The notes: generated from the sequence alone by a model not told the origin. A DNA stretch of 64,000 bases from Mycobacterium sp. Root135 (GCF_001426545.1 NZ_LMEZ01000005.1:1137-65136); one strand, 5' to 3'. Shown: positions 44,074 to 53,145, counted from the first letter of the stretch. Made by a program: numbers and translations.

Positions 44074-44814
44074 GTGCACCACGTACCCGAACGAATCGTC
44101 TTGGTGACGGGCGCCTCCAGGGGCATCGGCGCGGAGGTCGCGCGGCAGCTCGCCGACCCGAACACCCACGTCATCGTCAACTACCGCGAGAAGGCCAAGC
44201 GGGCCGAGGACATCGCCGAGGCCGTCCGCGACGCGGGTGGCCACGCCTCGACGCTGCGCGCCGACATCTCCGACGAGGCCGACGCCACGGCGATGATGGA
44301 GTCCATCGAAACCCGCTTCGGACGCTTGGACGCCCTCGTCCTGAACGCCTCCGGCGGCCTGGAGATGGGTGCCGACCCCGGTTACGCCATGCGCCTCAAC
44401 CGCGACGCGCAGCGGCGGCTGGCCCAGCTGGCCGTGCCGATGATGCCGGTCGACGGACGCATCGTCTTCGTCACCAGCCACCAGGCCCATTTCTTTCCCA
44501 ACAAGGCGGTGCCGAAGGGCTACTCCGCAGTCGCCGCGAGCAAGCGCGCCGGTGAGACCGCGTTGTATGCCATGCGTGCGGTGTTCAGCCGGGCCGGCGT
44601 CCGCCTCACCGTGGTCTCCGGGGACATGATCGACGGGACCATCATCGTTCGGCTGCTGCAGCGCCGCGATCCCGATGCCGTCAAGGCGCGCCGGGTCCAC
44701 GGAACGCTGCCGACGGTGACCGAATTCTCCGGGGCCATCGTCAGCTCCGTCACGATGCCGAGCCCTCCCGGCATCGTGTACGTCGGTGGCGCCGACTACC
44801 TGATGACCGCCTGA
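44074..44814 (+). CDS. SDR-family oxidoreductase
   Basis: A 246-residue short-chain dehydrogenase. Cofactor loop VLVTGASRGIGAEVAR (residues about 9-24); NYREKAKRAED after strand 2 suggests NADP; LNASGGLEMG replaces the usual NNAG (about 88); Ser in VTSHQAHF (about 132) and Tyr-Lys in YSAVAASKRAG, where the spacing YxxxxxSK is longer than the classical YxxxK. It may be a degenerate or divergent SDR, so catalysis is less certain than for the SDR at 26417. GTG 44074 follows AAGGAA. Four CCTTA repeats lie upstream. Confidence 0.8.
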   Translation: MHHVPERIVLVTGASRGIGAEVARQLADPNTHVIVNYREKAKRAEDIAEAVRDAGGHASTLRADISDEADATAMMESIETRFGRLDALVLNASGGLEMGADPGYAMRLNRDAQRRLAQLAVPMMPVDGRIVFVTSHQAHFFPNKAVPKGYSAVAASKRAGETALYAMRAVFSRAGVRLTVVSGDMIDGTIIVRLLQRRDPDAVKARRVHGTLPTVTEFSGAIVSSVTMPSPPGIVYVGGADYLMTA

Positions 44815-44837
44815 GTCCGGCGGGGCTCAGCTAGGGG

Positions 44838-45119
44838 TTAGCTCGACGGCTCGCCAAGAGCACGCGCGAGGATCGTGCCGAAGTCGCGATGCCGGTCGTA
44901 GTCCTCCAGCCACCCGCGCAGCTGCCCGACCATCTCCTCGGGCAGCGAAATGCGTTCGCGTACCACGACTTCGAGCACGCACCGAAACACCGGTGGGTAG
45001 TCCTCGACACCAAGGGCGATGAACGCGGTGTTGCGTTCGCCGTCGGTGAGGTGCTCGCGGACGTGATCGATCAGGTCCCACGCAAGGGTGGATTCTCGAG
45101 GTCGGTCGGTGGCCTTCAC
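44838..45119 (-). CDS. Conserved hypothetical protein (93 aa)
   Basis: A small helical protein. It reads LAWDLIDHVREHLTDGERNTAFIALGVEDYPPVFRCVLEVVVRERISLPEEMVGQLRGWLEDYDRH, then DFGTILARALGEP. I do not recognise a named family; the pattern resembles small mycobacterial cytosolic proteins of unknown role. GTG 45119 is preceded by GAAGG at about 5 nt; the longer frame to 45386 is out of character with its Arg-rich N-terminus. It is convergent with the SDR gene, 23 nt apart, and divergent from malQ. Confidence 0.65.
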   Translation of the reverse strand: MKATDRPRESTLAWDLIDHVREHLTDGERNTAFIALGVEDYPPVFRCVLEVVVRERISLPEEMVGQLRGWLEDYDRHRDFGTILARALGEPSS

Positions 45120-45276
45120 TTCAGTACCTTCGCAGCGTGCACGGGCGTCGGCGCTGGCGTCCTGCGGCTGCTGGCTAAACCGCGCAAGGAGGGGCGCATT
45201 GGACCGCCTCACCGTATCCCGAATCGGTCGCCGCCGCAGTCCGGGAAGGACGGTCTTCGTCACACCCGCCCGCCGC

Positions 45277-45301
45277 GTGTACGCACCGCATTCTTGGGTA
45301 T
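45277..45301 (+). promoter_or_regulatory. SigF-type promoter of malQ
   Basis: GTGT (45277-45280), 15 nt, GGGTAT (45296-45301): exact -10 and spacing, one mismatch in the -35. The GTG start of malQ is 9 nt beyond, predicting an almost leaderless mRNA. Confidence 0.6.
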
Positions 45302-45310
45302 GAGAGCACG

Positions 45311-47341
45311 GTGTCCTCACCGCCGACCCCGTCCCCTGCCCTCGACTCGGCCATGCCGGAGGACCTTCGCCAGATCGCCGCGGCACACGGCGTCGCGACG
45401 TCCTATCGCAACGAGCGCCGCGTCCCGGTAGAGGTCGACGCCGACGTCGTCGTCAAGGTGCTGTCGCTGCTCGACGTCGACGCGAGTACCGAGACCGCAA
45501 GGCGCGCCGAGCTGACCAGACTCGACGAACTCGACCGTGCCGGAATCCTGGCACCCACGGTCGCCGTGCGGCTGACCGGACGTCCCGTGCCGTTTCCCGG
45601 GGCGGTCGAACTGGTCGACGAAGATGGCTCGCGGATCGACGTAAGCGACGAACTGCCCGAGGACCTGGTCCCGGGCTGGTACCAACTGCGGATGCGCGAC
45701 GGTCAGCAGACCACGCTGGTGGCGGCACCGCCGAAAGTGCCTCAGGCACAACCGACGTGGGGTTGGATGCTCCAGCTGTACGCGCTGCGGTCAGCCGAAT
45801 CCTGGGGCATCGGCGATCTCGGCGACCTGCGAGAGTTCGTGGAGTGGACCGCGCGCGAACACCAGTCCGGCGCGGTGTTGCTCAACCCGCTGCACGCCCC
45901 CGGCCCGACACATCCCGTGCAGCCCTCCCCCTACACGCCGTCCAGTCGACGGTTCGCCAACCCTCTGGCGCTGCGGATCGAACACGTCGACGCCTACCGC
46001 CGGGCCGAGCCCGACACCCGCGCGGAAGTCGACGCCCTTCGCGTGTCAGCCAGCACCCCGCGCATAGACCACGACCTGGTATGGGCCGCGAAACGTTCGG
46101 CACTGGAACTGCTTTGGCGATCCGACGGTCGCCCCGACCCGTTCGACGCACCGGAAGCGGAACTGTCCGACGGGTTGCGCGACTGGGCCACCTACTGCGC
46201 CTTGGCCGAGCGCCACGGGGGCCGGTGGAGCCGGTGGCCCGAAGCGCTGCGCGACGTCATCAACCCGGCCGTCGCCGCGGCGCGCCGCGAGCTGGGACCC
46301 AGGATCGCCTTCCACGCCTGGGTACAACTGCAGTGCGCCGAGCAGCTGGGCGCCGTTCGCACCGCCGCGTCGGACGCCGGCATGTCGTTGGGCGTGCTGC
46401 ACGACCTCGCGGTGGGGGTCGACGCGGACGGTGCCGACTCCTGGGCGCTGGCCGACGTACTCGCCACCGGCGTCAGCGTCGGCGCTCCCCCCGACAACTT
46501 CACGCCGCGCGGCCAGGACTGGGGGCTGCCGCCATGGCGACCGGATCGCTTGGCCGCCACCGGATACGCCGCGCTTCGCGACATGCTCCGGGCGGTCCTC
46601 GTGAACGCCGACGGGCTGCGCATCGATCACGTCGCCGGACTGTGGCGGCTCTGGTGGGTCCCGCCGGGCGACGGGCCCGACCGCGGCACCTACGTCTACT
46701 ACGACGCCGAGGTCATGCTGGCGGTGTTGGCGTTGGAGGCCCATCGCGCCGGAGCCATCGTGGTCGGCGAGGACCTGGGCACCGTGGAGCCCGAGGTGAC
46801 CGAGGCACTGGCCGCCGACGGGATGCTCGGCTGCGCCGTCTCCTGGTTCACCAGGGACGTCGACGCGCCGGGGGAACCGCTTCTCGCACCCGGTGATTGG
46901 CCTACGCGGGCGGCGGCGAGCATCTCCACCCACGACCTGCCGACCGCCGCGGGCTTCCTTCGTGGCGAACACGTCCGCGCCCGCGCCGACCTCGGTCTGC
47001 TCGACGACGTCGACGCCGAGCAGGCCAACGCCGACGCCGAGCGGGCCGAGTGGGTGACGCTTCTGCGTGCTGAGGGGTTGCTACCGCCCGCAGACGCCGA
47101 CGCCGAGCCCGACGAGGCGTCGATCATCGTTGCGCTGCATCGTTTCTTGGCGTCGACCTCGAGTCAGCTGAAGCTCATCTCTCCCTACGACGTCGTCGCA
47201 GAGCCGCGACAGCCCAACCTGCCGGGAACCGTCGACGAGTACCCGAACTGGCGGTTGCCGTTCCCGATGACGTTGGAGCAATTCCGTGAGGACCCCAGGG
47301 TCGCCGAGGTTACGTCGGCATTCCGCGTCACGCCGCCGTGA
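45311..47341 (+). CDS. malQ: 4-alpha-glucanotransferase (amylomaltase)
   Basis: A 676-residue GH77 enzyme that moves maltodextrin segments between chains in glycogen and maltose metabolism. An N-terminal ~130-residue domain, usual in mycobacteria, precedes the barrel. Catalytic nucleophile Asp is in DGLRIDHVAGLWRLWWVP (about 437) and the acid/base Glu in VGEDLGTVEPEV (about 490), with the third Asp in SISTHDLPTAAGF (about 540). GTG 45311 lies 9 nt after a SigF-like -10. In the gap to the GntR gene lies a phospho-lyase gene fragment. Confidence 0.93.
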   Translation: MSSPPTPSPALDSAMPEDLRQIAAAHGVATSYRNERRVPVEVDADVVVKVLSLLDVDASTETARRAELTRLDELDRAGILAPTVAVRLTGRPVPFPGAVELVDEDGSRIDVSDELPEDLVPGWYQLRMRDGQQTTLVAAPPKVPQAQPTWGWMLQLYALRSAESWGIGDLGDLREFVEWTAREHQSGAVLLNPLHAPGPTHPVQPSPYTPSSRRFANPLALRIEHVDAYRRAEPDTRAEVDALRVSASTPRIDHDLVWAAKRSALELLWRSDGRPDPFDAPEAELSDGLRDWATYCALAERHGGRWSRWPEALRDVINPAVAAARRELGPRIAFHAWVQLQCAEQLGAVRTAASDAGMSLGVLHDLAVGVDADGADSWALADVLATGVSVGAPPDNFTPRGQDWGLPPWRPDRLAATGYAALRDMLRAVLVNADGLRIDHVAGLWRLWWVPPGDGPDRGTYVYYDAEVMLAVLALEAHRAGAIVVGEDLGTVEPEVTEALAADGMLGCAVSWFTRDVDAPGEPLLAPGDWPTRAAASISTHDLPTAAGFLRGEHVRARADLGLLDDVDAEQANADAERAEWVTLLRAEGLLPPADADAEPDEASIIVALHRFLASTSSQLKLISPYDVVAEPRQPNLPGTVDEYPNWRLPFPMTLEQFREDPRVAEVTSAFRVTPP

Positions 47342-47351
47342 CCGTTACGGA

Positions 47352-47486
47352 TCACCAACCCTCGGTGAGTACCCGGTCGAGCACGTCGGCGTGGTGATCG
47401 GCGCCATCCATGTCAATGCACAACGGCGGCTTGGTCTTCAGAATGTTCTTGCGCTCACCGGTTGGCTGAATCACGACTCCAAAGCG
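47352..47486 (-). pseudogene. C-terminal fragment of a class III aminotransferase (phospho-lyase type)
   Basis: An open 44-codon frame after an in-frame TAG at 47487-47489 reads RFGVVIQPTGERKNILKTKP, then PLCIDMDGAD and a tail HHADVLDRVLTEGW to a TGA. This matches the end of AGXT2-like phospho-lyases (NVLKxKPPL...DxLDxxL) and the end of the intact aminotransferase at 50746 (RRHNVLKIRPPLPF). No upstream part was found in any frame, and no start codon is in place. It looks like the relic of a second copy, oriented opposite to the intact gene. Confidence 0.7.
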
Positions 47487-47559
47487 CTAGCCCAAGAGCC
47501 GGATCGTCGGCATGGTAGACAATGGATCGAATGCTGACGGATGGAGAGGGGTAGCGTCC

Positions 47560-48267
47560 GTGGTCTCCACGCCCGGCGAGCACGCCGAATTGCGCGCGCC
47601 CTTGCCGTCCCGCAGCACGACGGGCGAGCAGGTCGCCGACCTCGTCCGCGAGGAGATTCTGACCGGTGAGATCGGCCGCGGTGCGGCGTTGCGCGAAGAA
47701 TTGATCTCCGAGCGTTACCAGGTGTCCCGTCGAACCGTCCGTGACGCCCTGCGGGTGCTCGAATCAGAGGGTTTGGTGCGTCACCAACGACACAAGGGTT
47801 CGACGGTCGTCGATTTCAGCGCCAGGGACATCACGGACATGTACCGCTCGCGGGAAGTACTGGAACTCGACGCGGCCAAACGCTGGTGCACATCGGATCA
47901 GCCCAGTGGCAGCCAACGCTTCGACAAACTCACGACGGCCGTCGACCAGCTCGAACGCGCCTCACGCGGCACCGACTTCCGCGTCATCGTTCAGTCCGAT
48001 CTCGACTTCCACGCTGCCATCATCGGACTGCTCGACAGCCCCCGAATCGACCGTTTCTTCAACGCCATCGAAGCCGAGATGCTCTATGCCCTCGCCATTC
48101 TCGAGGCGAGCTCGGGGGAATACAAGACCGACGCGCCGCAGGCATTCGGAGAGCACCGGGCAATCTACGACGCACTCGAAGCGCGTGACGAGCACCTTTC
48201 CAAGCGGCTGATAGCCGAGCACCTCCACGTCAACCGGGACATCTTGATACACATCGTCGCCAGCTGA
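47560..48267 (+). CDS. GntR/FadR-type transcription regulator
   Basis: A 235-residue regulator. The N-terminal winged helix is EQVADLVREEILTGEIGRGAALREELISERYQVSRRTVRDALRVLESEGLVRHQRHKGSTV (residues about 22-82); the C-terminal FCD ligand domain includes ITDMYRSREVLELDAAKRW, SDLDFHAAIIGLLDSPRI and FGEHRAIYDALEARD with metal-ligand histidines and Asp. It probably controls the kinase/aminotransferase genes downstream in response to their substrate. ATG 47512 or GTG 47560 (AGAGGGG upstream); the latter is preferred. Confidence 0.85.
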   Translation: MVSTPGEHAELRAPLPSRSTTGEQVADLVREEILTGEIGRGAALREELISERYQVSRRTVRDALRVLESEGLVRHQRHKGSTVVDFSARDITDMYRSREVLELDAAKRWCTSDQPSGSQRFDKLTTAVDQLERASRGTDFRVIVQSDLDFHAAIIGLLDSPRIDRFFNAIEAEMLYALAILEASSGEYKTDAPQAFGEHRAIYDALEARDEHLSKRLIAEHLHVNRDILIHIVAS

Positions 48268-48325
48268 TCGGCGTCGGGCGCGGTGACGGCCATTGCCAAA
48301 GCATCAGCCCTCCACTAGTTTGTGA

Positions 48326-48340
48326 CATTGGTGAACAATG
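48326..48340. promoter_or_regulatory. Possible GntR operator before the kinase gene
   Basis: CATTG (48326-48330), GTGAA, CAATG (48336-48340): a short perfect inverted repeat 20 nt before the TTG start of the kinase gene and 59 nt after the GntR gene. Confidence 0.4.
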
Positions 48341-48359
48341 AGGCAATAAGGGGCTGGGT

Positions 48360-49370
48360 TTGACGGAGGAGGCAGCCGATCGGCGAATGGGGTTGGCAAC
48401 ACACGACATCGCCGCTGCCGTCGGCCACCTATACGGATGGGGCGTTGCCGAGTTGCGCCGACTCGGTGGCGAGTACGACCAAACCTTCGCCCTCACAACC
48501 GATGGCGGCCGACGCGCCGTCGTCAAGGTCTATCGGGCCGACGAAGTCGGTACCGTGCGTTGGCAACACCAGCTGCTGGATCGCCTCGCCGGGCGAGTTC
48601 CCGTTCCGGAAGTGCTACGTGGAAGCGACGGCGGCGACGTTGCCCTCGTCGACGATGAGCTGTGCTTGAGCGTGTACTCCTGGATCGACGGCTCACTGGT
48701 GTCCGACTTACCAGAGCATCCCGGCGAACTGCTGGTCGACTGGGGGCGCACGGCGGGAAACATCGTGGCCGGGCTGGCTGGCATGCCCGAGAACCGGCAG
48801 GTGGCCAAGACCCACGCGTGGGACCTGCTTGCCGCACCCCTGACGATTGGCACGATTCTGCCCCTGATCGACGATCCGGCGCAGCGCGAGGTGGCGCTGG
48901 CAGCTGTCGAGACGTTCGACACGGTGGTCGCGCCCCATGTCGCCGACCTCCCCAAAGGCGTTGTGCACCAAGATCTCAACGATTTCAACGTGTTCGGAGA
49001 TCCAGCTCGGGGACGCATCACCGGCGTGATCGACTTCGCCGACTCCCTCCATACCGCTCGAGTATGCGAACCGGCGATCGCCGGGGCCTACGCGATGCTC
49101 CGGAAAGCCGACCCACTCAGCGCCCTCGTCGACGTCGCCGCCGGGTTCGACCAGGTGGTCCGACTCGACGACACCGAAATCTCACTGCTCTTTCCCTTGG
49201 CGATGATTCGCCTGGTCTGCAATGCGACGATCTGGACTGCGCGCCGCGGCGGCCCGGCGGACGACTACGGCACAGCGCGTTCCCAGCACACCTGGCATGC
49301 CCTCGCCGCGTTGCGGCCGATCCAGCTCGACCAGGCCGAGGCCCGGTTGCGCGCGACCCTCAACCGTTAG
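48360..49370 (+). CDS. Hydroxylysine-kinase-like phosphotransferase (APH fold)
   Basis: A 336-residue small-molecule kinase of the aminoglycoside phosphotransferase fold, resembling hydroxylysine kinase (human HYKK). ATP Lys is in RRAVVKVYRAD (about residue 59); the catalytic loop is GVVHQDLNDFNVF (HxDxxxxN, about 203); the metal-binding Asp is in ITGVIDFADSLHT (about 225). Its pairing with a class III PLP enzyme next door repeats the human kinase/phospho-lyase pair that degrades 5-hydroxylysine, so an amino alcohol is the likely substrate (inference). TTG 48360; ATG 48387 is an alternative. 53 nt to the next gene. Confidence 0.85.
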   Translation: MTEEAADRRMGLATHDIAAAVGHLYGWGVAELRRLGGEYDQTFALTTDGGRRAVVKVYRADEVGTVRWQHQLLDRLAGRVPVPEVLRGSDGGDVALVDDELCLSVYSWIDGSLVSDLPEHPGELLVDWGRTAGNIVAGLAGMPENRQVAKTHAWDLLAAPLTIGTILPLIDDPAQREVALAAVETFDTVVAPHVADLPKGVVHQDLNDFNVFGDPARGRITGVIDFADSLHTARVCEPAIAGAYAMLRKADPLSALVDVAAGFDQVVRLDDTEISLLFPLAMIRLVCNATIWTARRGGPADDYGTARSQHTWHALAALRPIQLDQAEARLRATLNR

Positions 49371-49394
49371 TCCTCGAATGCAAGGAAGCACACC

Positions 49395-49427
49395 ATGACT
49401 GTCCTTCGAGATCCGGAGTCGCCGTGA
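49395..49427 (+). CDS. Ten-codon leader ORF before the aminotransferase
   Basis: ATG 49395 opens MTVLRDPESP and ends in TGA at 49425-49427, overlapping the aminotransferase GTG by 4 nt (GTGA). An AAGGAAG Shine-Dalgarno sits upstream. It may couple translation of the aminotransferase to the upstream kinase message; it could also be chance. Confidence 0.4.
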   Translation: MTVLRDPESP

Positions 49428-50746
49428 ATTCCCAGCCCATGAACATGGCCAACGCGTACGACAGCACGGGCGCAGCGGAATTGGATCCAGACAGCCGGGC
49501 ACTCAACGAACGCCGCGATGCCGTCCTCGCACCGACGTACCGGCTGTTCTACCGCGAACCGGTTGCGCTGGAACGCGGCGCCGGCGTGTGGCTCTACGAC
49601 ACCGCGGGGCAGCGCTACCTCGACGCGTACAACAACGTCCCGGTGATCGGCCACAGCCATCCCCACGTGCAGCGGCTCGTCAACGACCAACTCGGCGTGC
49701 TGAACACCCACACTCGCTACCTCACCGAATCGGTGGTGCGGTATTCCGAGCGCCTGTTGGCACTCTTCCCGCCCGACCTGTCCAAGGTCGTCTACACGTG
49801 CACGGGCAGCGAAGCCGTCGACCTTGCCCTGCGCACCGCGCGCTATCAGACTGGCGCACAGGGGATCATCTGCACCTCACACGCCTACCACGGCGTCACC
49901 ACAGCGGCCGCGGAGATCTCGCCGAGCCTGGGACCACACAACCCGATCCCGCCGCACGTAGTCCTCGTCGACGCACCCGACTTCTACCGCGAAGAACCAC
50001 GCGAGGCGGGCGAGGCCTTCGCCGAACGCGTCCGGGCGGCCATCGCCACCCTGAGTCAACGCGGGGTGGGTGTGGCCGCCATGATCGTCGACTCGGTGTT
50101 GTCCAGTGACGGAGTGCAGTGTGACCCCGCCACCTTCCTGCATCCGGCAGCGGAGCTGGTGCGCGCCGCCGGGGGGCTGTGGATCGCCGACGAAGTGCAG
50201 TCCGGATTCGGGCGGCTGGGCACCGGCTGGTGGGGATTCGAGCGGCACGGACTCGAACCCGATCTGGTCGTGCTCGGCAAGCCGATGGGCAACGGCATCC
50301 CGATTGCAGCGCTGGTGGGACGCGAACAGGTGATGGCCACGTTTGGCCGGGACATGCGCTATTTCAACACCTTTGGCGGAAACCCCGTCAGCATCGCCGC
50401 AGCCAGCGCTGTCCTGGACGTCATCGAAGAGGACCGGCTGATCGACAACGCCCGCGATGCCGGTGCCTACCTGATCGCCGGATTGCGGGAGTTGGCGCAG
50501 CGCCACCGAGCTCTGGGTGACGTTCGCGGGACCGGATTGTTCGTCGCGGTGGAGATCGTGGACGACGACGAACGCAAAACCCCCGACGCCGAGGCCGCGG
50601 CCCGGATCGTCAACGAGATGCGGCAGCGGCGAGTGCTGATCAGCGCGTCCGGTCGACGTCACAACGTTCTGAAGATCCGGCCGCCGCTGCCGTTCACCTC
50701 GGCGCACGCCGACGTACTCCTCGCCGAGCTCGACGCAACCCTCTAA
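49424..50746 (+). CDS. Class III aminotransferase / PLP phospho-lyase
   Basis: A 440-residue cytosolic PLP enzyme of the class III group, closest by pattern to AGXT2-like phospho-lyases (ethanolamine-phosphate or phosphohydroxylysine phospho-lyase). VYTCTGSEAVDLALRTAR (residues about 128-145) is the PLP-phosphate region; IADEVQSGFGRLG (about 252) holds the PLP-pyridine Asp; Lys in VVLGKPMGNGIP (about 285) is the Schiff-base lysine. C-terminal NVLKIRPPLPF is family-typical. With the kinase gene it would convert a phosphorylated amino alcohol to an aldehyde plus phosphate and ammonia. GTG 49424 has GGAG upstream. Confidence 0.88.
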   Translation: MNSQPMNMANAYDSTGAAELDPDSRALNERRDAVLAPTYRLFYREPVALERGAGVWLYDTAGQRYLDAYNNVPVIGHSHPHVQRLVNDQLGVLNTHTRYLTESVVRYSERLLALFPPDLSKVVYTCTGSEAVDLALRTARYQTGAQGIICTSHAYHGVTTAAAEISPSLGPHNPIPPHVVLVDAPDFYREEPREAGEAFAERVRAAIATLSQRGVGVAAMIVDSVLSSDGVQCDPATFLHPAAELVRAAGGLWIADEVQSGFGRLGTGWWGFERHGLEPDLVVLGKPMGNGIPIAALVGREQVMATFGRDMRYFNTFGGNPVSIAAASAVLDVIEEDRLIDNARDAGAYLIAGLRELAQRHRALGDVRGTGLFVAVEIVDDDERKTPDAEAAARIVNEMRQRRVLISASGRRHNVLKIRPPLPFTSAHADVLLAELDATL

Positions 50747-50812
50747 CACCGAGCGCCTCGGAGTGTGGGGTGGGCTCACACCCCAAGAGCGGCAACGCAT
50801 CGCGCCGTAGGG

Positions 50813-51505
50813 TCAGGCGGCCATGGCCGTCGCGCGTTCCCATAGACGGTGGCCCACCACCGCGGTGCCCAGCGTGGCGATCGCCGCGGCATACACCGGA
50901 ACGCAGATGTGAAGCTTCATCAACAGGCCACCGACGAGCGCTCCTGCGAAGATCGCCATGACGGCCCACAACCGGCGATGGGTGAACCACGCGAGGCCAC
51001 CGGCGAACAGCGTCTCGCTGGCATACGAGGTGATGGTCGAGGTCACCACCACCGTCGTCATGTCGGTCACCGCCAGGAAGCGTGCGACGGACGCCTGGGC
51101 TCCCATGGCCACGGCGATCGTGGCCGCCGCGATGACGCCGCCCAGCGACTGTCCCTCCATTGGCACCAGCAGCAAGGCCGTGGCGACCGCCGCGAGCAAC
51201 GCGGCGTTGGTGCCGAGGGTCGCCGTAACGGCTGGGCCCCAACCACGTTCGCCCCGCTGCACGAGCCTGCCCGCGACCGCCGCACCCACCACGTATCCGA
51301 ACAGTGCGATCAACGGGCCTGCCACCGGGAGGTCGTCCTCGGCGGCGATGCCCATGCCGAGGATGACGACGTTGCCCGTCATGTTGCCGGTGAACACCCG
51401 GTCCAAGCCCAGGTACCCGACGGCGTCGAGGGCACCGGTCACGACGGTCAACGTCATCATCGACCACAGGTGCAGATGACGCTGCACCAGCGAGTTCGGC
51501 TGCAC
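50813..51505 (-). CDS. YoaK/DUF1275 family membrane protein
   Basis: A 230-residue inner-membrane protein with about six helices. GYLGLDRVFTGNMTGNVVILGMGIA (residues about 30-54) is the family hallmark, and QASVARFLAVTDMTTVVVTSTITSYA (about 138-163) is the second. Members are putative transporters of unknown substrate. GTG 51505 abuts the gamma-glutamyltransferase stop with no gap, so it belongs to that operon. It ends 67 nt from the convergent aminotransferase gene. Confidence 0.85.
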   Translation of the reverse strand: MQPNSLVQRHLHLWSMMTLTVVTGALDAVGYLGLDRVFTGNMTGNVVILGMGIAAEDDLPVAGPLIALFGYVVGAAVAGRLVQRGERGWGPAVTATLGTNAALLAAVATALLLVPMEGQSLGGVIAAATIAVAMGAQASVARFLAVTDMTTVVVTSTITSYASETLFAGGLAWFTHRRLWAVMAIFAGALVGGLLMKLHICVPVYAAAIATLGTAVVGHRLWERATAMAA

Positions 51506-53095
51506 CTACACCCTCCGGTGATGCCGGGAGTACTGCACCACGACGGCCGAGCCGTCAGCGCGTGGGTCTGCGGCCGCCGTCAGCTGTCCGCCCGAGCCGA
51601 CCTGCACGACGTTGGCCTGGCCGAGCGACTCCGAATGCCTTGGCAGGATTACGGTCTCGAAGGCAGACTCGTGCAGGGACGCCATCGCAGCGTCGTCGGC
51701 GTCGGCCTCGACGACGACGGAGTCGTCCGTGCAGCCCATGGCCTGCTGACCCACGACCACGCGCGGCGCCGCCACGGCGTCGGCGGCGGACTCTCCGTCG
51801 AGCATGCGAAGCAGCACCTGGGTGAGGATCTGGGGCTGCCCCTGGCCGCCCATCGTCGACACGACGTGGCTGAGTTCGCCGTCGCGCGTGACGATCACCG
51901 GCATCAGGGTGTGCAGCGGGCGCTTCCGCGGGGCCAGGACGTTCGGCGATCCGGCATCCAACGAGAAGCTGGTGCCGCGGTCGTGGAACAGGATGCCGGT
52001 CTCGGGGTCGACGAGCCCCGATCCGAAGGCGTGGTAGACGCTCTGGATCAGCGACACGGCCCATCCGTCGGAGTCGGCGGTCGCGATGCCCACCGTGTCT
52101 CCGCGAGGCACCGACCGTGCGGCCTTGGCGTCTCCGATCGGGGTGGCCGCCCGAATGTCGTCGTACACCAGGGCCTTGATGTCTACTTCGGCGAGGCGTG
52201 GGTCGGCCAGGTACTCCGACCGCAGGCGGTTTGCGTGGTGGAACACGCGCATCAAGGTGCCGATGTCGGCGCCCAGCGGCGCCGCGGTCTGAAACTCGTC
52301 GACGGCCGTCAGTGCGCGAAGCATGATGAACCCGTGCGTGTTTGGTGGGCTCGTCGACACCGTCAGGCCGCAGAATTCGACCGACTCGGGGGCCGTGATC
52401 TCGGGCTGGAAGTCGGCGAAGTCGTGCGCGTCGAGGACGGAACCGTGCGAGCGCAGATACTTCACCGAGCTTGCGGCGAGGTCGCCGCAGTAGAACTCGT
52501 CGGGGCCACCGTCGGCCAACGCGGCGAACGTCGCCGCGAGGGCGGGTTGCCGAAATTCGTCACCGGTCTGCAGCAGGTGCCCGCCCGGTCGGAACACGCG
52601 GTCGAAGTCGGCCGACCCGTGCAGATCGGCGTTCTCGGGGTCGGCGAGGTGCGCGCCGAGTGACTCGGCGACGGGAACCCCCGCCTCGGCGGCCTGCTGA
52701 GCTGGCTGCAGCAGGCGCGCCCATGGCAGTCGTCCTGCCATGCGGTGCAATACTTCCCACCCGCGGACGCCACCAGGAACGCTGACGGCGTCGGCGCCGC
52801 GCGCCGGCAGTTCCGATCCGTGCGCGGCACGCATCGCGTCGACGTCGGCGGCCGCGCCGGACCAACCGGAGGCGTTGACGCAGGTGATCTCGCCTTCCGG
52901 GCTGCGCACCAACGCGATGAGGTCGCCGCCGAGGGCGACGTTGTGCGGGTAGACCACGGTCAGGACGGCGGCCGCGGCGATGGCGGCGTCGATCGCGCTG
53001 CCCCCGTCGCGAAACACGTCGGTCGCCGCGTCGGTCGCCAGGGTGTGCGGGGTGGCGACGGCGCCGGTGAACGACGACGCTGAAGAAGCGGGCAC
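51506..53095 (-). CDS. Gamma-glutamyltransferase-family Ntn hydrolase
   Basis: A 529-residue self-cleaving Ntn hydrolase. VATPHTLATDAATDVFRDGGSAIDAAIAAAAVLTVVYPHNVALGGD (residues about 13-58) is the family start; SVPGGVRGWEVLH is another. The presumed cleavage/nucleophile Thr is in PRGDTVGIATADSDG (about 345), as in YwrD-type members; the oxyanion glycines are in VSTMGGQGQPQ (about 428). There is no signal peptide, unlike periplasmic GGT, so it may act on internal gamma-glutamyl compounds. It sits between an importer and YoaK, and its activity is probably tied to the imported substrate. Confidence 0.88.
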   Translation of the reverse strand: MPASSASSFTGAVATPHTLATDAATDVFRDGGSAIDAAIAAAAVLTVVYPHNVALGGDLIALVRSPEGEITCVNASGWSGAAADVDAMRAAHGSELPARGADAVSVPGGVRGWEVLHRMAGRLPWARLLQPAQQAAEAGVPVAESLGAHLADPENADLHGSADFDRVFRPGGHLLQTGDEFRQPALAATFAALADGGPDEFYCGDLAASSVKYLRSHGSVLDAHDFADFQPEITAPESVEFCGLTVSTSPPNTHGFIMLRALTAVDEFQTAAPLGADIGTLMRVFHHANRLRSEYLADPRLAEVDIKALVYDDIRAATPIGDAKAARSVPRGDTVGIATADSDGWAVSLIQSVYHAFGSGLVDPETGILFHDRGTSFSLDAGSPNVLAPRKRPLHTLMPVIVTRDGELSHVVSTMGGQGQPQILTQVLLRMLDGESAADAVAAPRVVVGQQAMGCTDDSVVVEADADDAAMASLHESAFETVILPRHSESLGQANVVQVGSGGQLTAAADPRADGSAVVVQYSRHHRRV

Positions 53096-53145
53096 GGCAG
53101 ACGTCCTATCTGAAGATGTGTTGGGGTGGTTGAGAAACGGGTCGG

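Noticed and set aside
50849..52663. A 604-residue plus-strand ORF
   Set aside because: Antisense to YoaK and gamma-glutamyltransferase genes, with shadow composition.
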